Shown piece after piece: positions 36,230 to 53,900 of a stretch of DNA of 64,000 nt (positions are counted from its first letter, which is position 1; each line of letters starts with the position of its first letter). The notes under the pieces are model-generated. The model made no database searches. It was not told the origin of the DNA and was given only the letters and a program-made list of their open reading frames with translations. Source of the stretch: Diphasiastrum complanatum (Eukaryota; Streptophyta; Lycopodiopsida; Lycopodiales; Lycopodiaceae); the NCBI GenBank assembly GCA_029204225.1, contig CM055108.1, forward strand, positions 7,851,181-7,915,180. The letters are read 5' to 3'. The position numbers and the translations under genes were made by a program.

Positions 36230-39200
36230 TCACTGAGGCCCAGCTGCAAGTATTGCTTCGGTAAGTTTGCTGTCATTTCCAACTTTTTGGTCCATAAAAT
36301 TTTCGAAGTTCCTCTTGAAAAGACTTGCCAACTTCTTCAGGGTTTCCGTATATGCCTTCTTATCCGCCCACTGTGAGCAAAGACATCATTCACAAAGCAT
36401 ACACTACTTAGATCTCCCAATGTCTTGACCAAGGGTAATAAAAAGTTAAAAAAATGAATCTGCACTACAGATTTAATACAAGTTTAGATGACCAATATGG
36501 ATCTCCGAGGGATCTTCCGAGGGCTGCCCAGCAATGCTAGTCAAATATCTCAGAAGATACTTTTACAATCACCAACAGATCTTGAACAGGGTACTACACA
36601 TATTTAAGTCGATAATTGCACTGCGGAATGAATTTCACCTTAAATATACCATGTGATCAGGACAGACAGTTCTCACACCTTCAGCAAGATAGCGGAAAAT
36701 TCATTTCTAAGTTCAGAAACTCAAATTCAAGACCATAATTAGTTTAACCCAGATATACCATATTCTCAGGATGCAGAATTTCAGATGGTACTTCCTCCAC
36801 ATTGTCGGGAATATGTAGCCCAAAAATAGGAGTTTGAGAGTAATTAGCCTTGAGAAGAGATCCATTGTGTATAGCATCAATAATTTTCCGGGTATAGGAC
36901 AGCTTCATTCTTTGGCCAACACCATAGCTGCAGAATTCCAACCCAGGTTCAGAATTGCCCGCACTAAAAGTAACATGCAAAATGCGATAGAAAGATAAAC
37001 AAAGGATCCAATATTCCTTGAGTTTCAGCAGTACAAACCTGCCACCGGACCAGCCAGTATTGACTAGCCATGCAGTAGATCCGTGCTTTTTCATTTTATC
37101 CGCCAGCATTGCTGCATACTTTGTTGGGTGTAGCATTATGAAGGCAGCTCCAAAACAGGCAGAAAAAGTTGCTTGAGGTTCCTTTATGCCATCTTCAGTC
37201 CCCGCAACCTGATTTGCAAGAAACTCATGGATTAGTATTCGCATGAAGGCCTTGTGCATGATACTTGCAATTTTTGACCAGCTGAAAATGTTTATTCCAA
37301 CCTTTACTTACCAGAGCTGTGTAGCCACTAATAAAGTGATACATGGTTTGAGCCAGTGTCAACTTGCTGACAGGTGGTAAAACTCCAAATGCATCACAAG
37401 CCAACAATATGACATTCTTTGGGTGAGGTCCAACACATGGAAGTCTTACGTTGGGAATATATTCAATTGGATACGCTGCTCGAGTGTTCTCTGTGTTGAC
37501 ATCAAAAAGTAACTAACTGATTAGAGAAGAAAAAGGATGGAGCTGATGCCATAAACTGTCAAATAATATCCAGCAAGCGGATTGACCATATTCTGTTGTG
37601 TTTCTGCCTAGGAAAATAATGGTTTTGAAGGGTCGAACAATACATTTTTTCATTTAGCAAAAGCTGCATGCTGATGACATAAGTAGGAATGTCGTAGCAT
37701 ATGGCCTGTGCTCTGCATGATGGACTTCATGGTCCAATAATACTTTGTGGATGGATTCCAAAAGGCTGAATTGCCCTTCTTTTGTTATGTTCAGGAATTA
37801 TCATAGACTTAATGTCGTAGTATATTGTGGATTTTGAAAAATGCAACTAGATAGCTTCAGAGATGCTAATAGAAATTCTAAGCAGACGGGCAAGTATGTA
37901 GCATAGGGCCAGTCAAACGAAAACATACCAGTGACGCCCTTATCGGTATAATCAACCTCCCTGGTGTGTTCCTCAAAAACAACATTTTCTAGAACTGCCA
38001 TGCCAGAATGCAATTCCAAGGTGAGGGTCGCAGCATTTCATACAAGACCTTCTGATGACATCTGATAACAACTTGAAAATAGCAAAATAGAAGTTAGCCG
38101 GACCAACCAGTGCCAAACTTGATAGCATTCCAAATATCTGGCTCTTTCTCTCGAGAAAGGTCTATGCACTTGGCATAACATCCTCCTTCGATATTTGAAA
38201 CACCATTGTTACTCCAACAGTGCTCATCATCCCCAATCAAGTAACGATTATGATCTGTTGAAAGAGTAGTCTTTCCCGTACCTAACAAGCAGAACAATAT
38301 GCAATACAAGTTTAATGTAAGATTCTTACTGTAGGAGAATGACACCGCCACACGCACGGATCAAACACTGGAGACCCACCACCTTTTTATACAATACCTG
38401 ATAATCCAAAAAACAAGGCCACATCCCCTGCTTTTCCCATATTGCAGCCTGAATGTAAAGAAAGAATGCCTCTTTTCGGCATAAGATAGTGCATCACGCT
38501 GAAAAGACCCTTCTTCATTTCTCCGGCATATTGTGTTCCAAGAATCACCATCTCTCTTCGTTTCAAATTTAGATCTATGCTAGTTGAGGAAGTCATGTAA
38601 TGTGTATAGCGATTGCAGGGAAATTGGCCAGCATTGTAGATAGTAAAATCCGGAGTTCCAAATTCTTCCAGCTCTTCAGGGGTAGGCCGAATACACCTGC
38701 GACCCATACGCTTAAATCCACCCTCGAGACACAAGCATATTCTTCACCAAGGCTAGGGGATAACTTTAAGTCTCAGTGAAATATTTGACTTATCGATGAT
38801 AGTATTATTTACATCACACGCATCGCCCAGCCAGTATCACTTGTAATACAGAACTCGAAGGAAACTTAGCTCAAATTAAGCAGTAAATCTATGGGGACAA
38901 GAATCAACAAAGGGGTTCGAACTCCCAGAAACATTAAGTAGAGACTTTCCAAACAAAAGCAAAACAAGAACATAAGGTCATGAACTAAATTAGTGCAGAA
39001 AAGACGATATCATTTCCATGCAGTCAAGTTACAAGGAAGGTGGGAATACATATCTTTGGTGTAACCAGACAAGAGTTATAAGTACTCGAGATACCTACAT
39101 GTTGTTCATGAAAAGAGAGTGGTATGCACGGGCAGAAATGATTCTGACTTTGATTCGATGCTCCGGATCCCAGTTCAGGAACTGGTCATTTACAAAGACC

Positions 39201-40919
39201 TAACAAAACAATGGCAATGTATGAAGGCTAAGGACATCATCGCCAAAACATTACATGTACTAGCTCATCTTAATTACAAATATGATGATGAAGATGGTAA
39301 CTTGTAGCCAGGAAAATGCATCAGTTCAAACGCTACAGCCACAAAATTTAGCTCGCCCATCAAATAATATTGAGTGAATCGTAACATCCATTTGATTTTT
39401 ATTGATATTATTGAGTCGTGACCATTTTTTATCCGCACCTTTTCTAAAGAATTCAGATAATCAACTGCTCTCTCCCTGTTAATCAAGAAAGTTTCCTCGT
39501 CCATTTCAATATTTGGAGATCCTCTGAAAAATTACAGCCAAGCACCCCCGGTTAATATCTGCTGCATAAGAACGCGGAAAAGGGAGAGGGAATTACAAGA
39601 AAAGATTTTTCTATTTGAGACTCGGTTTCACGATTCCAAGTTGCTTAGGAAATTGCACGCTGAAGACAAGTCAAAACTAGTCAGCAAAACTTCTCGGAAG
39701 ATGTAAATCAGCTTTATCACGCTTATTCGAAGTTAAATTCAAAAGGCTCAAAATAATGATAGCCTTTGAGATGGACAGAACATATAAGGTTGTTCCTTTC
39801 TTAGGTTGCTCTTTTTCAATTTCGTTTACTCAATTTTTTATTTGCTTTTACAGATTGAAACTTCAAATTTCAGACTTAGAGAACCAGGAAAACGAGCTCA
39901 CTTTCCCCACCAAAGGTCATCTTTAGAGGTCTCCTCCTTGACCACCCTTTTGTCCTTTGGAGATCGACCTGTCTTGGCCCCGGAAAGTGTAGCAAGCGCT
40001 CCAGTTGACGTTATATAAGATCCCTTTTCGTACTTTATAGACTGTTCGTAAAGCTCTGCAGCATAACAAACAAGCTCATAACCTGAAAAGTGGGAATCTA
40101 CGTTCTGAGTTCTATCGTAAATCAATCCATGCATAAAGTAAAACAAATAATCGGAATAAATCATGTTTTGTAATCCTACGACTTCCTCGCAGCAGAATAA
40201 TCGATTGCAAATACCTTGCTGCCAAGGAAGCCCTGCGTCTAATCTTAAGAAAGAGTACGCGAGAAATGGAATCGTTGAAACCGGGAATTTGAATATAGTA
40301 CATCGTCAATACCTGCTGGAGACAAATTATAGAGCACGTGCGTTAACTTGAGAGCACTGTCACTGACATTGGGCCTCACAGGGAAAACAATTTTTGGTAA
40401 AACGGCTGTTTTCTGGTTATCAGGATCTCCTCGAATGACTTGTGGGCCCGTTTCTCTCGTTAAAGATGCTAGAGACGCACTGTATCAACACCATAAAGCG
40501 AACTATCAGTAGTATGCTGCAAACTAATTGTTGAAGGTGCTGAGAATTGTAAGAAACAAAATAAGCTTAGCCACAAAATCCGTTAACAGCTATGTTTTTG
40601 GGAACGCAATACATAGATATGTTTTCGACTTCTTCTACAGATAAGTCTAAACAAATCACCTAATCGATTGCATTTGCTGCCTTTGCCTTTCCACTTCTGA
40701 CAAAGGTGACACAGCTCCTTTCGGAGTTCCTCTAGGAGTGGACGAGGCGGACTTTTTCTTCTGCAAAGAATGCAACTCCTCGAGGGTGTTGGCTTTGATT
40801 GGAGGCCCACTATCATCCGTGCATACATCCCTGCCTTTTGCAGCGTGTGTTTTGATTTTTGTAAGTCCATCAGGTATTCCGTTAGCATCCTCCAGAGTAG
40901 CGTTGCCGTTTTGGCCCAT
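36230..40919 (-). CDS. PCK: Phosphoenolpyruvate carboxykinase (ATP), complete
   Basis: Twelve coding exons on the minus strand: 40919-40660, 40479-40313, 40055-39902, 39523-39439, 39199-39099, 38696-38398, 38281-38108, 37994-37929, 37490-37312, 37208-37039, 36927-36759 and 36370-36230. All use GT-AG and all phases agree: 1965 nt, 654 residues plus stop, the usual length for plant PCK. The start [14 protein letters not shown] is the first Met. The plant N-terminal extension has [20 protein letters not shown] and a Ser/Thr-rich stretch, a region phosphorylated in known plant enzymes. The P-loop GLSGTGKT is at about 353-360 and the family signature LIGDDEHCW at 370-378, followed by [13 protein letters not shown]. 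The enzyme converts cytosolic oxaloacetate plus ATP to PEP, CO2 and ADP for gluconeogenesis and amino-acid-derived carbon use. The gene appears functional. Confidence 0.96.
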
Positions 40920-42020
40920 CTTTTCCGGAAGCTTGATTTAAGTCTATCTGTTTCACAAACGACATTGTAGAATATCCATCAGAATTCTTTTATATATTTA
41001 GCTTCAAATATAAACTTGAAACACGAAAAAAGCGAGACTCGAGAGTTATATGGCGCATACTTACTTGACACAAGTTTAAAATCATTAAATAATCTTGCAT
41101 AGTTCTTCTCAAAAGACATTAAAAGGCAAATAAGCGACCAACATAAACCAAGCATATTCTAACAAATTTCGATCCTAGAATCTTGAAGTATGCATTTTCT
41201 CTGATGGAAGTGCCTAGCTAGTATCTCACCAAATTATCTACGACTAAAAAAGAAGATTCGAGATTGTTTATTATACTCCATGAACAGTTTTCAAAATCTT
41301 GACACTACTTTTTAAACAGCGCCAAAAAGGGCACCTACAGGAGCCGTATCTTTTCGTTTCATCTTTTCTCTCTACTCATTTACAAAACGTACTTCTACAG
41401 CAGAAAATTATCTAGAAGAATTCATAATCTCTAGAATCTTCTTCTACTGCCTTCAATCACGTCCAAGAAACCGAATAAAATCTAAACCAGCTCACAAAGA
41501 GCTCATCACCTAGACGCATCAAACAATTCGAGAAAAGAAAAAAACAAACAGAAGCGTCAAAGGATTACTTCTGCAAGAGAAACTCCATCATCAAGCACTC
41601 AAAACACATCATAACTCATCGAATAAAACACTAAAAACTAGCAAAAAATTTTCACTATCCGCCATTTACGACCTTCAACAAAAACTGATGTTCGATCCAA
41701 ACTACTAGATCCGGCTGCTCCTGGCACACCTGCAGCAATCCAAATGACAAAGCACCAGAAACAGCTGCAGATGAGCGCAATCCAACCTTGCGATCCACGA
41801 AAAACCACGGCGATGCTGAAGATGGATGAAATCTGCTGAAAGCAAAGGCAGCCTAAAATACTAGAGCCACCATCGCTACCACCTTCACGGCAGCTCGTTT
41901 CGCCGTAGCAAGACCGAGGCAGGCTAGCTGCGGTCGGAGCCAGGCCCCCACCCCGGTTTCCGAGCCTGCGCTTGCTCGGACTTAGCCTCGGTATCCCAGC
42001 TTTTCTAGGTGACGAATATG
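40920..42020 (-). promoter_or_regulatory. Upstream region of PCK with a GC-rich spot
   Basis: Sequence just 5' of the PCK start codon is AT-rich. At 41870-42000 it becomes GC-rich (CGTTTCGCCGTAGC, GAGCCTGCGCTTGCTCGG), unusual for this window. This could be the transcription start/first non-coding exon with a 5'-UTR intron, or unrelated. No TATA box or splice pair was assigned with confidence. Confidence 0.3.
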
Positions 42021-43857
42021 ACTTTTAATTTTAAAAAAAAAAAAAGCTTTTCTTCAACAAAAAACGTTATAAAATGCCTTTTAATTTATATTGATTAAAT
42101 AATAATAATTCTAGGTTTTTAAAACATCAGTTTTGGCCTCATGTGCAGATTTTTTTTGTGTGTCGAGGGGTCCTTGCCCAAGACCTTTCAGCTCCACGAG
42201 TACGTTGGGTTGGACCAAGGGCAATACGGCCGTCTCCTACGTAATGTATGTTTTCTTGAAACCGGTAGAATGTTCATGTGGATAGTAGTGGAATGTGCTT
42301 GTGCTACGTACATGGCAAGTGTTCATTTGTTGTTGTCCAATTTTTGGTGGAACGAGCGAATCAGGAACTACCATCTGGCTAGCTCATGTTGACATTTACA
42401 AATCCCACCAACACTCTCATGTGGACAACCAATATATGCCTAACATATAGCACACATTTTGACAATCGATAATTGCACATAGCTATGCACATTGTATCGT
42501 TGTCCACATAGACATATGATGGTTTCAAAAAAATCATTAGTTTCATGGTTAGAGATTGTTTTGCCAATCTTAACACATCTACGTTTGTTCCTTTGTGTAT
42601 GAAACTTTCTCCACTCCTGTTGGCGCATTTATTAACTATGAACTGATCACAAGCCTTTGATTGGAATGAGGGACTTGTTGGGAGTTACGATAAGGGAAAA
42701 TTGTAATAGGGCATTACGCTCGTTAAGGGCTTGACAAGAGTAATGTCTACCTGAAAAAGTACATTTTTTGTGTTTTGTAAAGTTCATCAAATAGAATGGA
42801 AAAATCACAACTGGTTTTTAAGTAGCTAGAAAACAAAAATTGATCATTATAATCCGCGTATTCCCACATTCTAACCACTCCTTACAAAGGCTAAAAATTG
42901 AGGTGAATGAAAAGAACATGCAAAGTTTGAGAGGTTATTGGATGACCACGTGTTGAAGCTAATGGGTAAAAAAAAGCGTGCAACCACACTTTAAAGTTTA
43001 GCCCGTCTTTTACTATCATATCACTTAACAATAACACTACAATCGATCCAAGAACTCACACACATGTCCGAACTATAAGTACAAGGCTTCCTAGTTAGCA
43101 AAATTCATTCCTCACACTCATCTTACCTCATTAGGCTATATAGGTCCCAAAAAGTTGAAGTCGACATCGGTCTTTCATGACTTGTTGACAAAGGCACATG
43201 CAACATTTTCCAAAAGCATTATGTTTCAACTTGATGATTTAATGAAAAAAGGTGATTGATTTTGATGTGCACTTACATAAATTTTGGTAGAACCACAAAA
43301 ATTCAAGCTTAAAAAGTAGTAAGAGACTTTTGGCCTATTGAAATCAAATCTATAGGGTTTTTAATATTTGGTTTCCATTGACGAGTCCCACATACAAGAA
43401 ATCATATGCTTTTTATTTATATGGTTGCTTTTATTTTGGACATCATATTTCCTATACAAGGAAATAAGTGCCAATCTTTCAAATTTTTAATGAGACTGAT
43501 TCTTGAAAAAGATGTCGATTTGATTCTCAAAGAATGCCAATTTTCTCAAGCAATGCTTTATGGTGAAACCCCCCACTCACATCACAAGGCACATAACAAG
43601 CTACATCAGCTACCAATTCAATACTCCTTATTGTCAAATCTCCTTCCTAGAATTGTCTTCAAAATAAGAGTGCATTGATGATGGGAGGAGGGGGGATTTG
43701 AGCTTGAAAACCAATTTTCACTCATTCTTATCAATCGATTGCCAACAAAAGTATTCGTGCTTTTTCTGGGACATCACTCTTAACCCACCATGGCATCTCC
43801 AAAGTGCCACATAAGATGACATGGGTGAAATATGTCATTCATGTCAAAGAGCATGGC
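42021..43857. other. Intergenic, no gene recognised
   Basis: No domain or repeat structure could be named apart from a short match at about 43508 to the inverted-repeat family seen at 33.6 and 34.9 kb. Confidence 0.45.
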
Positions 43858-43980
43858 CCATGTTGTGTAATAATGCTTCTTGTATTCCAAGGGGAGGCTC
43901 GAACCTAAGACCAAAGAAACTTCAGATGTCAAAGCTAACCAACTGAGCCAACCTCGTTGGGTACATGTTATGTAATAATG
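43858..43980 (-). mobile_element. tRNA-derived retroposon (short SINE or tRNA retropseudogene) with TSD
   Basis: On the minus strand the 87-bp body (43962-43876) has an A box TGGCTCAGTTGG (plus 43939-43950) and a B box GGTTCGAGCC (plus 43896-43905), spaced as in a tRNA. Acceptor-like ends CCAACGAGG and CCTCCCCTTGG can largely pair. The middle includes CATCTGAAGTTT, resembling a GAA (Phe) anticodon arm. It is flanked by CATGTTGTGTAATAATG and CATGTTATGTAATAATG (43858-43875 and 43963-43980, one mismatch), a long target duplication as produced by LINE-driven insertion. Not a functional tRNA: arms are imperfect and it is flanked by duplications. Confidence 0.65.
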
Positions 43981-44213
43981 ACATAAGAGAAAGGCCAGCC
44001 TCTTGTTTAATTAATTGTAAAGGGAAAGAGCTCACCACTTAGGTATGGTTAGCATTTAAGCTCACTTGGATACCACATGTGGAAAGCGTGATTGTGTGAA
44101 ATGGAAAGAGTGCCTCCCACCAAAACCAAGTCGATGCCTTTTTTTTGTGACTATATAAACCCGCTAGGGATGTTGAGTGCCCACATTACCTTTTTGTTTA
44201 TATTAGGCAGCAC

Positions 44214-44486
44214 ATGATTGATGCTTCCATTGAGTTGTCTCTTGATCCTTCTTGCAAACTCTTTTTTAAACTTGAAGATGCTGAAAATGTACGTGAGATT
44301 GAAAGATTATTAAAGATATCGAGCTTCCCTACTCTACAAGACAAGTACTTTCAAAATTCGAACAAAAGATCTGGGGATTTTAACCTAAACAATCTGAGTT
44401 CATTGGTGTCTAGAAGTAGTAGTAAGAAGAGGAAATACTTACCATACAGAGGCAAAGGTGGACAGAGCAGTAGTGGAAAGGACTAG
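44214..44486 (+). other. Unrecognised 90-codon open frame
   Basis: An ATG-started frame with mixed composition (SIELSLDPSCKLFFKLEDAE) and a basic Ser/Gly tail (SSSKKRKYLPYRGKGGQSS). I recognise no family and see no splice context. It may be a transposon scrap. The surrounding 43981-46461 otherwise shows nothing I can name. Confidence 0.15.
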
Positions 44487-46460
44487 TTACCGGTTAAAAA
44501 GATTAACTTTTATAGAGATTGTGCAAGATGAAGAGGAAATAGAAAGGTCATCACCACACCTAGTATTTCATGTAAGTTGGTTAAAATTAAGTTTACATGA
44601 ATGTGATATAGTTGGATTTGATGAGAATTTCTTCCATTTAGAAGATTTATTTTCTTCGTATGAAAAATTGTCAAAATTGACAAATTTTAGCTTGAAGAAA
44701 TCTTGTAAAATTGTACATAGGTGGGTCCCATGTTGAAAATGCAGCAAAATAAGTCCAATTGATCTTAGAAATGATGGATAAAGCACCTAATTAAGATCCA
44801 AACAAGATCCAATAGCTAGAGAAAAATCAATCTATTGATTTGTAGCTTATCTTGGCTTGAACTCCACAATATGGCTCCAAAATCATGCAAAATCATTCAC
44901 ACATGTGGATGTACGGCGGCCTGCTGCAGCCTTTGTACTGTACTAGTACCCTCCAAACCTTCTAATCATTCCAAAGATCAAAATGCCAATAGGAATCATC
45001 AAACAAATGATAGACCAAAACTAGTCATGAAGGAAGATCTCAATTTTACTCATAATTGGATGGACAATCATATACATAAGTGCCTCAGATCTGAGCATTT
45101 AGGGCTACCTCTGATCCATCCATGACCTAAGCCTAGTGTCTAACCTAATAGGTCATAAGATCCACCGTAATTGGGGGTTGAGATCTTGAGATCCAAAACA
45201 ATGTAAAATGTAGACAAATATGCAAGCTCAGATTCCAATTGTTGCATAAGTGGACATCTCTCAAAGAATACTTGGTTGTGCCTATTAAATGTGGATTTAT
45301 GATGTAAATTTTGTATATGTTATATTGGTGCAATGAAGTGTTCACTTAAAAGATAGCGGCTTGGCCTAGGTACATGGTGTATTGAAATTGTGACTTGGAG
45401 CTTATGGTTGCAATGTTTTATGTATATTATATAGAGTTGTTCTAAATGCAATATAGTATCAAGTAGCCTTTACCAATATATACAATCACAAGGTACACAT
45501 TTTATACCAATAACTCATGAGATTGGATACGTCATTTATTCATCATTGTGCATATGTGAAATTTATTACAATATTATAAGTACATATGGCATAAGGCAAA
45601 ATATATAAAAGCAAATTATGTGTAGAGTTATGAAAGAGAGTCCATGTCATTATTGCAAGCATATACCACACCATTGGAACACGAAAAACATGACTAATAT
45701 GGCCAAAGCATGCACGTTCTTAATTCTCAAGTAGAAGTCATGATGCATTGGTAGAGGCACGATAAGTGTAGTCGATGATGGTCAAACTTACCTTATCAAT
45801 CTAAAACCATTCTAAGGCTATTTGAGACACAAGCTGGGTGAGTCAATGTCAAAAAAATGGACATAAACCAATTTCATCTCACATTAATAGCATACCAAGC
45901 AAGGTGTTCATGCACATGCTGCATGTTAGAGTCCAATGTAATATGCCATAATTTTTAACAATTTGATGTAGTTTACCAATTGATATGGGGTGAAGGTACA
46001 ACCACTTATCCAAGGGTTAGCAAACATGCCTATTGAGCTCACCTAGAGTAGACTTGCCATACATTGGCATCCATTATGGCAACCAAGGATGTCAATATGT
46101 GGTAAGTACCACCTTGCGTCAAAGATGGGGAAGCTTTTAAAGCAGACTCAACCAATGAGAGAAAATGATTTAGGTCCTTGCTCACTTACTCCTTTTCCAA
46201 GTGAAACCATCCTAAAGAAACTAACTGGAAATGAAACAAGTTATTCCTTGATAAGACTAATTTCCAATAACTTCACATGCTAGCGGTCACAAAATATTCC
46301 AAATATAATGGTCATTATTTACCATAGAAATTTCTTCCTTCATCTTAACATAGATGATTTGACAGTTGTACCCAAAGATTTGACTTGCACTCTATCACGT
46401 TCCTTACAATTGGCATCGAACATAACTTCTTGGGATGAATTCAATGCATTATCAAATTTC

Positions 46461-46612
<152 letters not shown>

Positions 46613-46681
46613 ATGGTGTCAAGGAGTAGAATAAACAAGTGGCTATTGTCCATCAATAGATGTTAATTTAGTTCATATCTT

Positions 46682-47534
46682 GAGGCGACTAGGTTTTGAC
46701 ATTCTGCGAGTAAACTTTTTGCGAGTTTTGCGAGTTTCTTTTATCCATGATCCAACAAAATGGTAGCACATGGTGTGCTACTCTTTTTATGCCACTACAT
46801 AATCTTTTAAGAACAAGAATTGTGGTTTGATGCATACTTAAAAATTTGACTATCCATCAAATTTTAAATAGGTCCATCACAAAATACTTTGTTAATCTAT
46901 AAATATAGGTTTACTTTTATGTTGTTCATGAAGCTGTAAAAGCTAGCATGCCGACTTGCTAGCTTGCAAATATTTTATTTTAAAAAAATAAAGTTTTTTT
47001 GAAGAACTTTTTGAAAAAATTAATTTTTTATTGGAGTTGATTCAGCTAGCATGTCGGTGTGCTAGCTGAGTAAATTATAAATTAGAAAAGCTATTTTGAC
47101 ACATTTGAGAACCAAATTTTGAGTAAAAACATTATTTCAAAATATTCTCTTCAACCTCCAAACATAGTAAGTAGATGTGCTAAGTAATACAACTATATAA
47201 AGAATTTGTAGTCTTTAAAGTTAACACATCGGCGTGCTATATGAAATGATAGATTTTAATTGCAGCCTTCAACCTTCTTCTTTTTTGGGCTATCTTGCCT
47301 AGCACGCCGACATCCTATCTTTGTATGCTACAAAAAACAATTAATTTGAATTTTTTTTTTTACTTTGTGAGATTTTTAACTATGTATCAAACCACATTCT
47401 TAATAATAGACATTGAAGTAGTGGCAGAAAAAAGGTAGCACGCCATGTGCTATCTTTTTGTTGAATCATGGCAAAAAAGAAACTTGCAAAACTCACAAAA
47501 AATTTACTTTCAAAATGCCAAGGCCCGAGGCAAC
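46682..47534. mobile_element. Inverted-repeat DNA element (hAT-like MITE) with palindrome array
   Basis: The body is 46690-47526 (837 bp). Left arm 46690-46855 and right arm 47361-47526 are inverted copies over about 165-175 bp, for example GAGTTTTGCGAGTTTCTTTT with its complement near 47480 and TGTGGTTTGATGCATA with its complement near 47380. Ends read TAGGTTTTGACATT and (complement) GGGCCTTGGCATT. Flanks GAGGCGAC (46682-46689) and GAGGCAAC (47527-47534) match at seven of eight bases. The interior repeats a palindromic motif of the form GCTAGCATGCCGACNTGCTAGC at 46946, 47048, 47225 and 47295, with TAGCAC...GTGCTA versions at 46766 and 47435. No transposase is present. Confidence 0.75.
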
Positions 47535-52270
<4,736 letters not shown>

Positions 52271-52286
52271 ATTCTCTCTCAAGTTA

Positions 52287-53115
52287 TTGTTGCAGGTGTG
52301 GAAGAGAGGCCTATGGTTTACTTGGGTATATCTTCTAAAGAGCAAAGCTGAGTTGTTTGATGTTTTTGTGAAGTTCAAGAATGGAAGGGAGAACCAAATC
52401 AACACCAAGATCAAGTGCTTGAGGAGTGACAATGGTGGTGAGTATGTTTTGACAAAATTCAAAGCTTTTTGTGATGCACATTGGATTAAGAGGGAGATAT
52501 CAAGCCCAAGGACTCCACAACAAAATGGAGTGGCTGAGAGGAAGAATTGAACCTTGTGAGAAGGAGCCAAAGCTATGAGGTTAAGTGCCAATCTTCCTAA
52601 ATCTTTTTGGGACGAAGCCTTGTCATGTGAAAACTATCTTTGCAATAGGTGGCCAAGTGCACCATTGAATGGTAAGACACCTTTTGAATCTCTCTTTGGT
52701 AGAAGGCCAAGTGTCAAGCTCCTCAAAATCTTTGGATGCAGTTGATATGTCAACATTACATTGATGATAGGACTGAAGAGAATTATTCTTCAAAGAAGGG
52801 CCCTTTTTTTTTTATATAGGGAGGTAAGCAAAGCATACAAAGTCTACATTCCTTCAACTAAGAAAGTGGCCATAATTAGGGATGTCATTTTTTATGAAAA
52901 GAATGTTCCAAAGGTTGATGTTGTGGATGGATCTAACATTCTTGAAGATGTTGATGGTTCTTTGGATGATGGTGATGGTTCTTTGGATTCTGGTGGTGGA
53001 TATGATTCTCCAAGTCAAGTCCTAAGAAGATCCTCAAGGCAAAGACAAAAACCATCAAGGCTCACATATGATGAGAAGGGTAAGCTAATTGTTGAGGGTA
53101 TAAAGTCTTTAAAAT
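52287..53115 (+). pseudogene. Copia integrase and linker fragment
   Basis: Plus-strand reading gives NTKIKCLRSDNGGEYVLTKF, REISSPRTPQQNGVAERKN followed by a stop, then LPKSFWDEALSCENYLCNRW and GKTPFESLFGRRPSVKLLKIFGC. The linker SKAYKVYIPSTKKVAIIRDVIF and PSQVLRRSSRQRQKPSRL, normally just before RT, follows. Instead of RT, the next sequence at about 53115 is a gag-protease segment. Integrase is broken by stops and frameshifts. Confidence 0.85.
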
Positions 53116-53900
53116 CAGTCTATGAATCAACAGGATGGAGATGAGAAAGCCAATTTCTCATTCAAGGGCAAAAAGAAGACCAATGGAAAGAAGAAGCATC
53201 CAAAGGAGGCCAATGAAGAGGATGATGCATCAAGCTCAAAGGACAAGTCAAAGCAAAAATTGCTTCTTTTGTGGAAATAAGGGGCATTATGCATCCTAAT
53301 TCTACAAGAGGCTAAGAGCACAAGAGGAGGAGGACAAACAAGGAAACCTTGCACATGAGGAGGAGGATGAAGTAGATGTATTCCTGATGGCATTTACATC
53401 CTCACCAACAATCAATGGCAATTTAAGAGATACATGGTGGATTGATAGTGGGGCTAGCTCCCACAGGTCTTGTGAAAAAGACTTTTTCTCAACCTTACAC
53501 TCATTCAATGATGCTAAAAAGTTTGTTTTTGCTGCAAGTGATGAAGAGTGTACGATAATGGTGTCGGTACCATATCTTTGTATCTAGAATCCTCAATAAG
53601 TGTGGATCTAGAAAATGTCCTTTATGTACCATCAATCACCAAGAATATGCTTAGTGTTGGTCTACTCTTAGAAAGTGGTTTGGATGTCCACTTTGAGCGC
53701 GATGTTTGTTCCATTTTTAAGAATGTTGTTTGCATTGCAAAGGGATTTAAATATGGAAGACTCTTTAAGTTGGAAGCTAGTGTTGCTTTTGAGTGTGAGC
53801 TTGGAAAAGGAGGAGATCACTCAAGAGGAGATCTTGGCAAAGTGTGATCTTGTTTGTATTGAGGAGGAGAATCAAAAGGAGGAAGAACTTGAGGATTAGC
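53116..53900 (+). pseudogene. Copia gag (zinc knuckle)-protease fragment
   Basis: A basic stretch (GKKKTNGKKKHPKEANEEDD) leads to a knuckle CFFCGNKGHYAS followed by a stop and Phe instead of Glu-Cys, so the last Cys is lost. Then come [33 protein letters not shown] (protease), a frameshift, and VDLENVLYVPSITKNMLSVG (pre-integrase). It ends in a Glu-rich linker. It begins exactly where the previous integrase linker stops. Confidence 0.82.

Noticed and set aside
36961-36990. PCK exon 11 starting earlier, directly after an upstream AG
   Set aside because: Only the acceptor at CTGCAG|CTATGG keeps the phase and gives the conserved SYG after GWSGG.
39091-39105. In-frame stop (ATG TAG) at the end of PCK exon 5
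   Set aside because: The stop disappears when the canonical donor AT|GTAGGT is used; the next exon supplies G and continues with CIRPTPEEL in phase.
43876-43962. Functional tRNA gene
   Set aside because: The arms pair imperfectly and the unit is flanked by long target duplications, which points to a retroposed copy.
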